From Tetmemena sp. SeJ-2015 (Eukaryota; Ciliophora; Spirotrichea; Sporadotrichida; Oxytrichidae), in contig JAJKFJ010022210.1 of NCBI GenBank assembly GCA_027382625.1, positions 28,265 through 92,264 on the forward strand: a DNA stretch of 64,000 bases, in the 5' to 3' direction. The position numbers and the translations under genes are program-made. This document shows, in pieces, positions 48,760 to 59,711 of the stretch. The notes beneath the pieces are model-generated. The model was not told the origin of the DNA, made no database searches, and saw only the letters and a list, made by a program, of their open reading frames with translations. The stretch's first letter is position 1, and every line of letters begins with the position of its first letter.

Positions 48760-50160
48760 TCAGAGTTCTTAACTAGTGGACCTCTGAGTTTAATTTTATA
48801 ATCTATCCATACGACTCTCAAAACTTTGAATCTCCTCAACTTGATTTTAAATGCTAGGATCTACATATTCCCCATCACATTTATTGTTATCTTCTTATTA
48901 ACATCCATTTTTGAGAGATTTGGGCACTTTTTGAATTACAATCCTTTCATCCTCATATCTTTGCTAAAAGTAGGATGCAATCTCTGATTTAAGTTGCTAT
49001 TGCGTTTCTTTGAGCTGGAAAACCCCGAAGTTATTTTTGTAGAGATCTCTTAAAGGGTCTACTTAATAAGTTGCAAGAATTGAATGACGTTTCGTATAAT
49101 AACGTCTCACTGTGTTTCCATGGAAAAAATATACTCAAATATTAGAGCGAAATTTTTTCAGCGAATAATCTAAAATTTCATTTAACATGAAAATTCTAGA
49201 ACAAATCCTTATAAAAGATTAATATTTTAACAAAAATGATTTTAAAAACATTTATTCATCATTATCTGAAATCACTTATAATGAATGATTGACTGTCAAG
49301 GGTGCATATCCTATTTTCTTATTCTAAATGAAGGGCTTAACTCTCTTTGCCCATTCTTCAACCAGAGGAATCAAAATTAAATTTTCTCACATAATATAAA
49401 TTGACCCCTTTAACTATTTATATTATAAAAGGAATGAAGTGCTATGGAAGACTTAATGAAATTGCTATTTCCTAAGTAGGAGTATTTAAAAATAAACTAA
49501 ATTATTGTTGAAGATTGACGCCATTAAAAAATCCCCACTACCTACTATACCATACTCATAAAGACCTCCGATCTAATCAAAAGCCTTGCGAGTCATTCCC
49601 CACCCTAGTCCAGGGAAAAATTTGGTCTGATTATTTATCTTCAGTACTTATTCTTACATACCTGCTATATATACTCCCTCCGAGGCCTTGACGTCTAGAG
49701 TCTCTTTATCAGGGCCTAGGAAAGTTGCGAGTATAAAAGGCTGGAGGATATCATATCTCCTAAAGCCTTTTAAGACTTTCGCGGCCCACTAGTCTTATTA
49801 AAACTCAATGTCAGCATCTAACCAAAGCATATACTACCATTCCTTTGGCAACCTCTTAAATGCTAAGTTTAGCAAATTTAAATTAAAATGATTATCATTC
49901 GCAAATATGAAATTTTCCTTGTGCCAGAGGGGATGTTCAGCTCTGACTTATATATGGTGTTGATTGGATTACTCCGTTACTTAGTACTCCCCAAACTCTC
50001 CATAAACGCACTCAATGACGTATAGTTGAACGTTGCTAGATTTTTTCATATGTCTTTCGAACTTGTGGAAATTTTCTAGTCTTGACTAGTAATTCTAGGG
50101 GTTGTAAAAAGCTGTTACAACAAATATGGTGGTCGCTATATTCTAGAGTACGTGGGTCAT
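48760..50160 (-). CDS. GT-A-like glycosyltransferase, copy E
   Basis: Start CAT at 50158-50160; TGA at TCA 48760-48762. Reads TTIFVVTAFYNPQNYQSRLE, FHKFERHM, YVIECVYGEFGEY, HPLWHKEN, LNLAFKRLPKEWQYMLWLDA, FLGPDKET, FPGLGWGMTRKAFDQIGGLY, IVGSGDFLMA, EEWAKRVKPFIQNKKIGYAP, HGNTVRRYYTKRHSILATY, then a glutamine/glutamate-rich tail ending QRSTSQEL. The domain content is complete, but only one IES was mapped, so the full frame is not proven. Subgroup with copy F (YNP instead of FNP, GSGD instead of GDGD). Confidence 0.7.
49874..49909. other. IES, copy E (pointer AAATT)
   Basis: AAATT at 49874-49878 and 49910-49914. Joins HKEN to LLNLAFKRLP. Confidence 0.75.
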
Positions 50161-50891
50161 AATTTTAGAGTGCAAATAAATTTAAGCTGTAATTATTTTA
50201 TCAGCAATTAATCGAGCGAGAGTAAAGGATATTTTAGAAGCTTTAATAGCTGAGTGAGCTATAAAAGGCTTGTTAATCTCTATCTTTCTTTATTAAAAAG
50301 CTGATTAATTGTAGTAATTGCCTATTCTCATCATATTTAACAGATAAGCTTATTTAGATTAGGGAAATATAATTTAGTGAAGGAGGATTCATTATTCAAA
50401 TTATCAGCATTTATTTTACAGCCAGTTAATTTTAAAATTAAGCTTTCAACAAAAAGCTTAAAAGGAAGCATTTTTAATAATTAATTATTTTAAGAATGAA
50501 TTGAAGGTTATTCAAATAAAAATTGGATTTTCTTTGCTAAACTTTAAGTTTTTCAAAATATTTGTCTAACAAATATTCTAAGAAAGAAAGAAATGATTTA
50601 CAAACATGAATACAAAAATAAATAAAAAATTAAAAGTTCAATAAAATTAACATATTCCTTTTAACTCAATATTTTATTATTCTTGTCTTAATTCTCAATT
50701 TAAAAATAGTCTCCAAAACTTAGTTGTTACCTAGTCAAAATAGCCTAAGTTATTAAAAAACTTCAATTTTATTTTAGAAAATAAGAACACTTTGAATATA
50801 TATCTTTATAACTTAGATTCATGTGTATTTGGATATTTATAATTTCTATTTTTAATATCCTAGAATAACAATTATGATAACTACTTTCTTT
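50161..50891. other. AT-rich spacer
   Basis: Intergenic between copies E and F; no gene recognised. Confidence 0.5.
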
Positions 50892-52472
50892 CATAACTCA
50901 TCTCTGACTTTCTTTATAAAAATTTAAGCTTCCTCTCTCCTTAATTATTTCTTCTTTAAATTTTTAGTGAAGTCGCTCTTTTTTGGAAAATTTTTCTATT
51001 CTATTTTTTATATTTCTTTAACTTTCTCAGGTGTTGACCTAAGTCTCTCTCTGGATTTTTTTCTCGCCTCTTCAAAAATCATTTTTCTCTTAAGAGCGAG
51101 TTCTTTCTCTTCTTAAGTTTTAAAACTCCTATGGGATTTAACTGAAAAGTCAGAAGTAGAATTTTTATTGTCTTCGTCACGACTGCTAAAGTAATTGGAA
51201 ATTTATAGCTTCAAATCCTTTCGGTGATCTGCAAGTTGCAGAACTCCGTATTAATTACGAAAGAGGTCCACTACTAGATTTAAGTTGCTGCTCATGAGGA
51301 TCTTGTACCGCTCTGTATACTACCTTTTCTAATAAGCACCGTGGAAGTAATCAAAATTTCATCATTATTAAAGTTTTAATTTTTTGGAATTACATTTGCT
51401 TATAAGCAAAAATAGACTAAAGAAAATTAAAAGCATTTCATATTCATTTGTGAATGTTTGACTGTGAGGGGAGCAAAGCCTATTTTCCGCTCGTTAATAA
51501 AATCCTAAGCCCTATCTGCCCATTCTTTAAAATAAAGGCAAATTAAGAAAATATAATGCCTTCTAATTTCTCAACTAAATTAATTTATCTTCTCAGAAAA
51601 TACTTGATAAAGGATAATAAATGAGGATTAAAACATTAAAATCCATTCAAATTTCTGATTAAAAAATAAAGAAATATGCTATAAGGAACGAAAGAGTGAG
51701 GGAGTCCAGTGATTTAAACCGCTTTTTATGCTGAAATATTTAAAATACATGAGTTAGGTTGTATTTAATTAGAATTAAAATATTCCTGAAAACATTGCCC
51801 ATAACATAATCTCCACTGCCAACTATGCAATACTCAAATAAACCTCCTAATTTATCATAGGCTCTTCTAGTCATTCCCCACCCTAAGCCAGAAAAGCCTT
51901 TTCTAGTATTTTGATCTTTGCCGCCTTCTGCAATATAAAAGCCGAATGAATTTTGCGTAAATTGAGTCTCGTTCATTGCATTTAAGAACTTAGCTTAAGA
52001 AAATATACTTTATTCTAAGCTTTAATTTAGCTGATTAAAACGCCTGAAGAATATCGTACTTTTTAAAAGCTTAGACTACTAAATCCACCCAGTTTTACTC
52101 CTCAAATTCGATGTCAGCATCAAGCCAAAGTACATACTCCCAATTTTCAGGTAATAGTTTGAAGGCTAAGTTTAGCAAATTCATTTTAAAAAATATGCAC
52201 AGTTTTAAATGAGAATTAAGATTCTCCTTGTGCCAGAGCGGGTGGTCAGCTCATACTTGAAAGTGGTTTTGATTTTGAGAGTCTGTTACTTAGAACTGAG
52301 AGTTCTCTCCATAAGCACACTCCACGATGAAAAGAGGAACATTCGAATCAGCCAAGTAGCGCTCAAACCTGTGAAAATTTTCAACTCTGGAAGTATAGTT
52401 GCTTGGATTATAAAACACAGTCACAACGAAAAGACTGCTAGTCAAAGAAAATAGGGGTGATAATTGGGACAT
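50892..52472 (-). CDS. GT-A-like glycosyltransferase, copy F
   Basis: Start CAT at 52470-52472 (MSQLSPLFSLTSSLFVVTVF); TGA at TCA 50892-50894. Motifs: FYNPSNYTSRVENFHRFERY, LFIVECAYGE, KENLLNLAFKLLP, a LDADIE region near 52110, KGFSGLGWGMTRRAYDKLGG, IVGSGDYVMG, HGAYQKRQYTERYKILMSS, YGVLQLADHRKDLKLQ. The tail is long, basic and predicted coiled-coil (KELALKRKMIFEEARKKS and following), similar in character to copy G. Only one IES was mapped; others are expected near 51530-51760. Substrate unknown. Confidence 0.7.
52179..52220. other. IES, copy F (pointer ATT)
   Basis: ATT at 52179-52181 and 52221-52223. Joins KEN to LLNLAFK in frame. Confidence 0.65.
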
Positions 52473-52722
52473 CTGGAGATTTTATTTTCAAAATAATTGG
52501 AGTTACGATTATTAAGGCTATAGAGATAAGAAAAGTCTATAATGAATCAATGCTGAAAACGTGCAAAAAATCTCAACTTTATATAATATACTTTTTCTAG
52601 CTACTAGGTAATTTGATTTTCATCGCTAATTTTGCGAATAAAATAATAAAATGAGTATTTACAGTGGGTTTGCAGTTAGAGAGCAAGAAACCTAGTACAA
52701 CACTTCATTCTCTCAAAAAATT

Positions 52723-54190
52723 ATGCAGACTTATTTATTGATCATAATTATTTTATTGATTATACTACTTGCTGAAGCACATGCAGCTAGCTCTCAAACT
52801 CTTTATAAGTATGATTTGATTCTTTCAAAAATAATTTCCCTTGAATTAATCTCAAGTATTGTCATTTAGGCACAGCAGAGTTTGAGGAGACTCCTTTCAT
52901 GATAAAGTTGCTCTCACGCATAAAGCAGCAGATAAAGCGGATAGCTATTATGGACCAGAAGAAATATTTAACACCACTTTTCTCAGGCGCATGTGCTGAC
53001 ATTTACATAACCCTCCGATACTTCCTTGGGCAGAGAGAGTTAAAGGAAAGTCCTTAGAAGTAACAGCAGTAGATCCTTGTCATGAGCGGAGAAAGAAATA
53101 ACGATATGCAACTTTATGAGGATTAGCTGTTAGCTGAGGATTAAGTTTATCATGGCTGAGCTGTTCCAAATAAGTTACACTATATCAAGTAAATGAAACT
53201 AAACTTGCTATTTTAGTTGTTATCTTTTCATAAATGGATAAATCAGGAAAAGCGAGCAGAAAGAATTCAAGAACGCATTCGAGGGATAGCTCTGGCAGAT
53301 CGGTTTCCACACATAGAAGGCTTTAAAATTTCCAAAGCCTTAATAACACTAAAGCCTCAGCGAGTAAGATGTAGGCTACGATAAATGCAAATAAACTTAT
53401 CATCAATTTCAATAACGACTAAAACTAAATGCAAATGTATCCCACTAACTTGGTGTAAACTACAAAGAACTAATTATTGAGAGAGTAATTTAAAATTAAA
53501 AACTTCATATTATAAAGAGATTTAATGCAATAGCTCAGAGCAAGAAGTTTGAAATTAAAGAAAACTTAAACCGAACCTTACCCTCGAGCTCTGATTCGCC
53601 TTTCCCTCCCCAGGCAATCAAAGCCTTTAAAACCTAATTTCGGGATTATTATAGCTGCAGGTTAAAGCCAATCTCTATCCTCGAGAAGTAAGCCTTATAA
53701 AAGCCCACAGCCTGAAAAGTTAGATACGAAAATCAAATTTTCCTTAGGAATTAATAAAAGAAGTTTTCTAATCCTCTCTAGCAGAATGAAGGAACTAAAT
53801 AGCCGTCAATTCAGTATTCAGGAGATATAATCATAAGGAGGCTCGCATCATCCATTGATTTCTAATTAAGAAATTTAGCTCATGAGTAAATAACCCGATT
53901 ACCTAAAAACGAGATTAATTTGAACCAAAGCTTGGAGCAAGACAGCAGTAGCTTGATGCAAAGTTTTAGAGTACAGAAGGGTGAAGAGGATTTGGATAAG
54001 TTCAGATAAACTTTTATGATGCTGGGTAAGCGGACTTAACCTAACTCTTCAAAGAAGCAGCTAGTCAGAAGGGATTAGTTTGGGAGGTTCTATTAACAGA
54101 TGGATGATCAACACGAATCAAGGGAGTTTAAGCCACTGAGAGCATCAAACTTAAAGGACCAGAGATAGTGGAATTAAAAAATAAGGGAAA
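52723..54190 (+). CDS. Unrecognised protein with hydrophobic N-terminus, IES-interrupted
   Basis: ATG at 52723. Residues 3-17 (TYLLIIIILLIILLA) form a signal peptide or membrane anchor, followed by YCHLGTAEFEETPFMIKLLS, then a polar, glutamine-rich region (YHQFQQRLKLNANVSHQLGV), proline/serine-rich segments (LKPNFGIIIAAGQSQSLSS) and a basic C-terminal part (KKQLVRRDQFGRFYQQMDD). Four IESs with pointers AAGTAT, TTATC, TAAT and TTGA connect the frames; each join alone shifts into an otherwise open frame. The stop was not identified; similarity to coding sequence fades into A-rich DNA near 54190. No family recognised. It may be secreted or membrane-anchored. Confidence 0.6.
52807..52853. other. 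IES (pointer AAGTAT)
   Basis: AAGTAT at 52807-52812 and 52854-52859. Without removal the next TGA is met soon after; with it the frame stays open to the next pointer. Confidence 0.8.
53147..53219. other. IES (pointer TTATC)
   Basis: TTATC at 53147-53151 and 53220-53224. Removal bypasses the TGA at 53156-53158 and gives EDQVYLFINGQIRK. Confidence 0.75.
53486..53522. other. IES (pointer TAAT)
   Basis: TAAT at 53486-53489 and 53523-53526. Joins LIIERV to MQQLRARSLKLKK. Confidence 0.6.
53855..53919. other. IES (pointer TTGA)
   Basis: TTGA at 53855-53858 and 53920-53923. Joins HHPL to NQSLEQDSSSLM and avoids a TGA at 53921. Confidence 0.55.
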
Positions 54191-54199
54191 AAACTGAAA

Positions 54200-54788
54200 A
54201 TAAAATCTAAAAAAATTAAACCCAAAATTCAAAGAAAAAAAAGAAAAGAAAAATTTTTTTTAGATAAAAATGAATTCAATGTTTTAGAATACCCAAAAGA
54301 ATAAATTATAAGCTAGGAAGGGTTCAAAATTAAGGGTTTTTCAAAAGGTTTTAAAATAATTTAAGATTTAAAAAGGGCTAATAATTTTTTCATAAGGATT
54401 TTTTAATACTTAATTTAAAAACCAAGGGAATAATCAACGATTATTTTTAAATAAATAATCACCATTAAATTAGGATTAATATCAACTCGTATATATTTTT
54501 GGACCCCTTACTGGGTTAAAATTCTTCCAATTAAAAAAACTTAATATAGTATTTTTCTAATATTTTTTTAATTGAATTTTAAATTAGGGTTCCTTTAATT
54601 TTTAAAGTTTTCTAAATGTATTTTTTTAAAAATTTTTAAACTCTCTTTAATTCATATCTTTCATTGAATTTTAAAGATTCCCATATAGCAAGCAGCGACT
54701 TTTAGAAAATGTTTGTAATGAGTAATTGAATGCATTTAAAAATCTTATTCTTTCTCTGCGTTAATTATAATAAAATCCTACGATTAAA
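54200..54788. other. AT-rich spacer
   Basis: Intergenic with long A and T runs and several near-repeats of the AAGGGTTC/AAATTAAGGGTT type; no gene recognised. Confidence 0.5.
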
Positions 54789-57084
54789 ATGAAAAAATTG
54801 GATCAGCAGCCTTAACCAGCAGGAAAGGCACTTTTCTAAATAAGGAGCAAATAAGATTCCACTTTTGACTCTAGATAATTAAACTTGGCTCAAGATACCC
54901 CACTCTTACTTTGGTGTCACTCGCAAACAAAGATCTTTAACATCTCTGATTATCTTCATAAGGGAAAATCAAAAGGCCTTAGAGTTAATTTAAACTACCT
55001 TCGTAACTGAATCGTTCCAAAATTGTAAACATTCAATTTAGAATGCCATTTTATATGAGGTGTTAAAAATTGAAGAGAAGGGATTGGCTTCTTTCACAAA
55101 TCAAATTAAGAATAAAACAATTACTTCTTAGATTTCAATCCAAGATCAGTTTTGAAAAAGTCCACTTAAGTTTTTTAAGTCCAAGCTAAATAGCATCACT
55201 GCTAACCCTTTAATGGTCCCTTAAGAAACATAGTCACTCTTTTACTAATCATTAACTGATTCTCCCTTGAGCAAGCTAAAATAGTTAGAGGCTAAGTCAA
55301 CTCAGCAAGGTAGCAGTTTATATTTAGAGATCTAATATTTGAATATTTTTTTTTATGAGTTATCTGAATTACGATGAAGAAATTGAGAGGACTTGAAAAA
55401 TGAGATCTCAAGTGCAAACTGCTTTAAATATTGCAAAGCGGAGAAAGATTAGATTGAATCAAACTCAATTTGAAATTGTCAAAGGAGGTAATACTACAAC
55501 TATAAGCCATTAAACTACATTTGACAAGTTCAGGCAAAGCGGATCTATGTTTGGTCGAATGAGGAACTCTCTTCAGTCAACTATCAACTAAGATATTATA
55601 AATAAGTTTAAATTTTAAAGAGCAGAATTAGAAAAGAGATCGACTTGGTTCAGTGGATTTATCAGATGATTTTAAATTTTAAGAATATGATTCTCATAGC
55701 TAAGAGAGATTGAATTTTACTTACCAAGGAACGGATTCAACTTCACTCATAGGTGGCTAGGAAACTGAAATCTTAAGCCCTGAACAAAGAAAAAGAAAAG
55801 ATTATTAAAAATAGTAGCAGCTGCTGGAAATTTATCTCTTTTTTATATAATTCTACTTTGGAAAGGAACTTGGCTAAGATTTAAATCTGTATCGTACCAG
55901 ACCCTCAAATCTACAGCAACGACGGCTTGCCTAAGTTAGAGTTGCTTGAACATGATTTCAATGAGAGGAAAGAGAAGAAGCTATTCAATCATATAGAAGC
56001 AGAAGAGAATCTAATCCGCTTAAAAGGCACCACTTTCCACAGCTACATAAACAAATTAGGATTGCTAACTCGAGTTTTAGGTCAAACGCCGATACAAAAA
56101 TCTAAGTCGTTAGAGATCAAAGCTTCCAAACTGAGATCATAGAAGGACTATAATGATCGACTCCTAAAGGAGAAAACATTTCTGGGCTATGAAGATGTGG
56201 AGAAATATGTTGAGGACTTTAAAGAGAGTTAGAAGCAGATTAGCATGCAGAAGGCAATTGCTGATAAGCTTTTGAATGACTTAAGAGAATAATAGAGACA
56301 GCCACTTAAAAGAAACTCCCGAGTCCATTAATAAACTGTAGATCAGTAGTAGTAATCAGAACACATTTCGAGGATATACTAGTAAGGGTAAAACAACACT
56401 TAATCTTAATTGAATAACGCAACTTTCATGAACGTTCAGAGTCTAAAAGCAAGCTAAGATGCATCATAGCTTAAAAGAGGAGAGACTTTGCTTAAAAGAA
56501 GAGGGACTATCATCCCTTAGTCAAATTCTTTCAACTTGTATGAAGTGCGAAATAGACTTGGCTATATTGACGCTTAGATATAATAGGCCTACTATACTAA
56601 GATGCCTGAGTCAATAAAGGAAAATAAGCTGAAAGTGAAGGAGGAGATATTCCAAAGACTGCAGAGTGATTTCATGAGCAAAAAGAAACAAGCAGAGATT
56701 TAGATTATCAGAGAAAACAAATAACAGTATATAGTCAATTAGATCGCTCAAATATCTGCTTCTGACTTATATTAGTTAAATAATTCCCTGGATATATACG
56801 AAATAAATAGCCCAAATTGTTTTAAATACAAAATATCTTATAATTTAAGTAATTTTACAAAGTCTGAACATATTTATTGAGACTTGAAAGAAGATATGAG
56901 GGCTTAGAACAGACGGAAGTGTGAGAAAGTGATGCAAGTATATAACAAGTTCTCATCCATTAACAGGAACAAGCACAGACGAAGAGATGGAATATTAGTG
57001 GTTGGGTCTAGGGAATACGCCCTTTTCAAAGACCAATATCTTACTTTTCTCAACAAAGATAAGAAAAGACTTACATTCTCCTGA
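54789..57084 (+). CDS. Charged, partly coiled-coil protein; six IESs mapped
   Basis: ATG 54789, TGA 57082-57084. Removing six IESs (415 bp) gives 1881 bp, exactly 627 codons. The N-terminal third is polar (DSTFDSRQLNLAQDTPLLLW, then SKLNSITANPLMVPQETQS). The centre has IVPDPQIYSNDGLPKLELLE and a charged helical stretch (FNERKEKKLFNHIEAEENLI). After that come GYEDVEKYVEDFKESQKQ, a glutamine-rich low-complexity section and a basic C-terminal region (REYALFKDQYLTFLNKDKKR). No signal peptide or membrane segment. Several glutamines are TAA/TAG. I do not recognise the family; a structural or cytoskeleton-associated role is only a guess from the helical, charged composition. Confidence 0.75.
54966..55097. 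other. IES (pointer AAATCAAA)
   Basis: Eight-base direct repeat at 54966-54973 and 55098-55105. Joins HKGKS to NQEQNNYFLDFNP. At 132 bp it is the longest mapped IES in the window. Confidence 0.8.
55158..55176. other. Very short IES (pointer AAGTCCA)
   Basis: AAGTCCA at 55158-55164 and 55177-55183. Only 19 bp would be removed, restoring the frame across SVLKKSKLNSI. Confidence 0.65.
55342..55426. other. IES (pointer AATATT)
   Basis: AATATT at 55342-55347 and 55427-55432. Joins YLEIQYL to NIAKRRKIRLNQ. It contains a misleading ATG with a short open frame. Confidence 0.8.
55590..55617. other. IES (pointer AAGA)
   Basis: AAGA at 55590-55593 and 55618-55621. Joins QSTINQE to QNQKRDRLGSVD. Confidence 0.7.
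55825..55858. other. IES (pointer TGGAAA)
   Basis: TGGAAA at 55825-55830 and 55859-55864. Joins QQQLLE to RNLAKIQICIVP. Confidence 0.85.
56764..56880. other. IES (pointer GACTT)
   Basis: GACTT at 56764-56768 and 56881-56885. Joins QISASDL to KEDMRAQNRRK and skips the TGA at 56879. Confidence 0.85.
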
Positions 57085-57200
57085 TTCAATATGAAAAGTA
57101 TAAATTTTACATTTTAAGTCCTACAGACATCCAGATTATTTATTTCCTTTGAAATTGTGTTAAGAAAATAATTTGCAAAATAAATATCGAGTGCATCAAG

Positions 57201-59509
57201 ATGGTAGGGTTACAGATACTTTAACTTTCTTTACAGCAATATATAATTATTTGCCCAAGCTAATTTTTATTTTTAGAAGGTTGATCCTGATTCTCCTACA
57301 ACCAAAGAGGCTTGCCGTCGACTAGGCATTAATGAATAAGACCTGATGAAGAAGTAAGTTAACTTATTTATGCAATTTAGTCTGGCCTCCAAATCAAATT
57401 ATATGATGGGATTTAATGTTATAAATTCTTGCTTGGTAGGACTAAGTCAGAGTTCAATAAAAACTGCGAAAACTAGAAAGTGGCAGAAGTCAGATACCAG
57501 AATTACATCAACAGGTACAACGTTACAGTGAAGAGCGTTTTGGATGAGAGAAGGGCGCTTGCTAACAAACCTGCCACAGCTTCCATGATGATCGCTGCAC
57601 AAAACCTCTCAGGCATTTCATTTGCATTTAAACTAGCTTTAATAAATATTTCCCAGAATGGAGGAACGATGGGGCTGCTCACTCTCAGGCGGAAATCCCC
57701 CACCAATAACTAGAAGAACTAGCTCTCAAAGACACTAGGAAGCAATTTTGCGCATATGGTGGATTCCAAATTTCACACTGCACAATCCTATTCATCTCCA
57801 GGCCTTCCTAATATAATGTAATTATCATTAAGCGCTGACTGATAATAGGAAAAGGAACAAAGCTGTGTTCTCGCTGTCACCAAAAAACCTAAATCAGGTG
57901 ATGGCACATCAACTGCCTAGCCCCTAGGTCTACAGTCTGAGCTACTTGACATGTCTACAAGCTCACCAGCTAAGAACCAATTGCGCCACATGGGTTCAAC
58001 CCAGCAACTGCACACAAAATCCTTGCTCTCTCCAACTAACTAGTCTGTCGTCTATAACCCCCAAGTCTACTTCAAGATAGCGAGTGAGTAAATTTATCAA
58101 TCACTATGGAGGGTAGGTCTTAAATTCTAGCATTAGAATAAGCCTAGGTTTACCAAAAGATGAGTGAGGAGTAGTTGAAAAATCAGGTGAGTTTGAAGAA
58201 CTATCTCATGAGCAAGCGCCAAAACGAGCTCAAGATCGCTAAGCTCCAGGAGAAGCTTTAAACCATAGAGCAGCAGGAGAGAGAAGCAAGGAAGGAAATG
58301 CACCACAAATTTGTTCCATAATTGGCATGTGCATAGCATTTAATTTGAGTAGAAGGAGGGAAAGAGGCAGCAGAAGTTACACAGAGTGTAATCAGATTTG
58401 GATTACCTAGACAAGAAACTTCAAGCGCAGAGGGAGAAGTTCAACTAGGAGAGCTAGATAGCATGCATTATAGTTAACCTTTTTATCTTAAGATAAGGAG
58501 ATAAAGCTGAAACATATCCACGAAATGAAGAGGGAGGAACTGAGTTAGAAGGAAATAGACACCTGCTTGCATAAACTGCACGAGATAGACTCAAAGATTG
58601 CAAAGAGCAACCAGATCCAATCTGAAAAGACGCAGGAGCGCACCGCCTTCCTCAAGACGCAAGCTTTGCTTTGTAAGTCATACCTTCCTCTTTCTTATGA
58701 GTTCTAATCTTTCTGTCTTAGTTGAGATGAAGAAGGAGCAGAATAAGAAAGTTAGCACAGAAAGTGATGACAAACGGTACGAGCGATATGTGTTGAAGAT
58801 GCAGCAGCTGGAAGAAAAACGCCAAAAGCAGCTCAAAGAAATATCAAAGATGCATAAGTAGAAGGTGATCTAAGACAGGCAGAAACTGGAGAAGGCCATG
58901 GGAAATCATTTGGAGTAGGAGAGAGCTAAGAATCAGTTATCCTTATATTATAGATGGCAATTGGATATAGATGTGATATAGTTTTTGAAGAGAGTGGAGG
59001 AGAAGGCGACTTCTTCACTCCATTTGATGAAGAGAAACCAGTCTGTATCTTTGCTTGGAGGCAAGGGCCTTGCTAGCCCCCAAGCCACTGAATTAAACAT
59101 AGCAATAACCGTTTAATTTAATGAAGAGGAGGTGTAAGTGCGGGAGGAGCTCAAGAACATGAAGGCTATAAACTTCCAAGAGAACATGGAGCGAGAGAAA
59201 AAGCGGCAGTTATACAAGAAGTTGGAGATTCTGCAGAGAGAGTAACTTTACGCACAGAAGATACACTCTCTCAAAATGGAGAAGTAGATCGTGGAGAAGT
59301 GCAAACTGGAGTCATAGAACAACGCTCATAAGCTGAAGGAGGAGCGAGTAATGGCTATCCTCAAGCTCAAGGACTTTGATGTCTTAACACCCGATAAGAA
59401 GAGGAAGCAGAAGGCAAGGGAGATCGCAGAGAAGTTAGTGAAAGACGTAGACCTAGAGGAAGTTTTCAAGGAGGTGCCCAAAAAGAAGTAGAATTTAGAG
59501 GAAAACTGA
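57201..59509 (+). CDS. Long coiled-coil protein with three introns and five IESs
   Basis: ATG 57201 is followed at once by an intron; TGA is at 59507-59509. Removing three introns (208 bp) and five IESs (289 bp) leaves 1812 bp, exactly 604 codons. N-terminal region: DSPTTKEACRRLGINEQDLM, then NRYNVTVKSVLDERRALANK. Middle: serine/threonine-rich (GDGTSTAQPLGLQSELLDMS). From about residue 240 on it is almost wholly heptad-like coiled coil (LKIAKLQEKLQTIEQQEREA; REKKRQLYKKLEILQREQ), ending in a basic segment. No transmembrane segment. This resembles ciliary/cytoskeletal coiled-coil proteins in general, but no specific family can be named. Confidence 0.75.
57204..57276 (+). other. Spliceosomal intron 1 (73 nt)
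   Basis: GTAGGG...TTTTTAG directly after the ATG. The flanks lack a pointer that would keep the frame, so splicing is preferred over DNA elimination. Confidence 0.55.
57354..57439 (+). other. Spliceosomal intron 2 (86 nt)
   Basis: GTAAGT...GGTAG. Removal gives LMKKTKSEFNK; the alternative pointer TAAG falls out of frame. Confidence 0.75.
57611..57661. other. IES (pointer AGG)
   Basis: AGG at 57611-57613 and 57662-57664. Joins AAQNLSG to TMGLLTLRRK. A competing AAC pointer (57603/57665) leads to another frame that does not continue as well. Confidence 0.5.
57807..57887. other. IES (pointer CCTAA)
   Basis: CCTAA at 57807-57811 and 57888-57892. Joins SYSSPGLP to KSGDGTSTAQP and removes a TGA. 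Confidence 0.75.
58083..58162. other. IES (pointer AGTGAG)
   Basis: AGTGAG at 58083-58088 and 58163-58168. Joins YFKIASE to EQLKNQVSLKNYL. Confidence 0.85.
58308..58341. other. IES (pointer AATTTG)
   Basis: AATTTG at 58308-58313 and 58342-58347. Joins EMHHKF to EQKEGKRQQKLHR. Confidence 0.85.
58456..58498. other. IES (pointer AGATA)
   Basis: AGATA at 58456-58460 and 58499-58503. Joins KFNQESQI to KLKHIHEMKREE. A second AGATA at 58491 would not keep the frame. Confidence 0.8.
58673..58721 (+). other. Spliceosomal intron 3 (49 nt)
   Basis: GTAAGT...CTTAG with a pyrimidine-rich 3' part. Splicing gives QALLFEMKKEQ; treating it as an IES with pointer TTG would create a TGA. Confidence 0.8.
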
Positions 59510-59711
59510 GATAAATTCTAGAAAGTTAAAGCCAATTTTATCGTTTTATTTTAGGCAAAATAATGATTTGAATATTCTTAGAACAAGATAAATAGGAATA
59601 TTTGAGACAATTGTAAATGTCTTGAAAGATTATGACGGATGTAGTAAAGTATTGAGGGCAATTATAATTAGAGAACTTGATATATTAATTTAGATCCTGG
59701 TAAATTTCATA

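Noticed and set aside
53896..53916. 16-bp IES with pointer GATTA
   Set aside because: Removal leads to a frame that meets TGA shortly afterwards; the TTGA pair (53855/53920) gives a longer continuous frame.
55370..55420. Start of a gene at the ATG following the T-run (MSYLNYDEEIERT)
   Set aside because: It reaches TGA after 13 codons and lies entirely inside the AATATT-flanked IES; the real coding path enters from upstream.
57503..57706. Minus-strand gene opposite the coiled-coil gene
   Set aside because: Antisense shadow of the plus-strand reading frame; the plus strand is supported by introns, pointers and length.
58133..58339. Leucine-rich minus-strand frame
   Set aside because: Reverse complement of glutamate/lysine-rich coiled-coil codons; no independent support.
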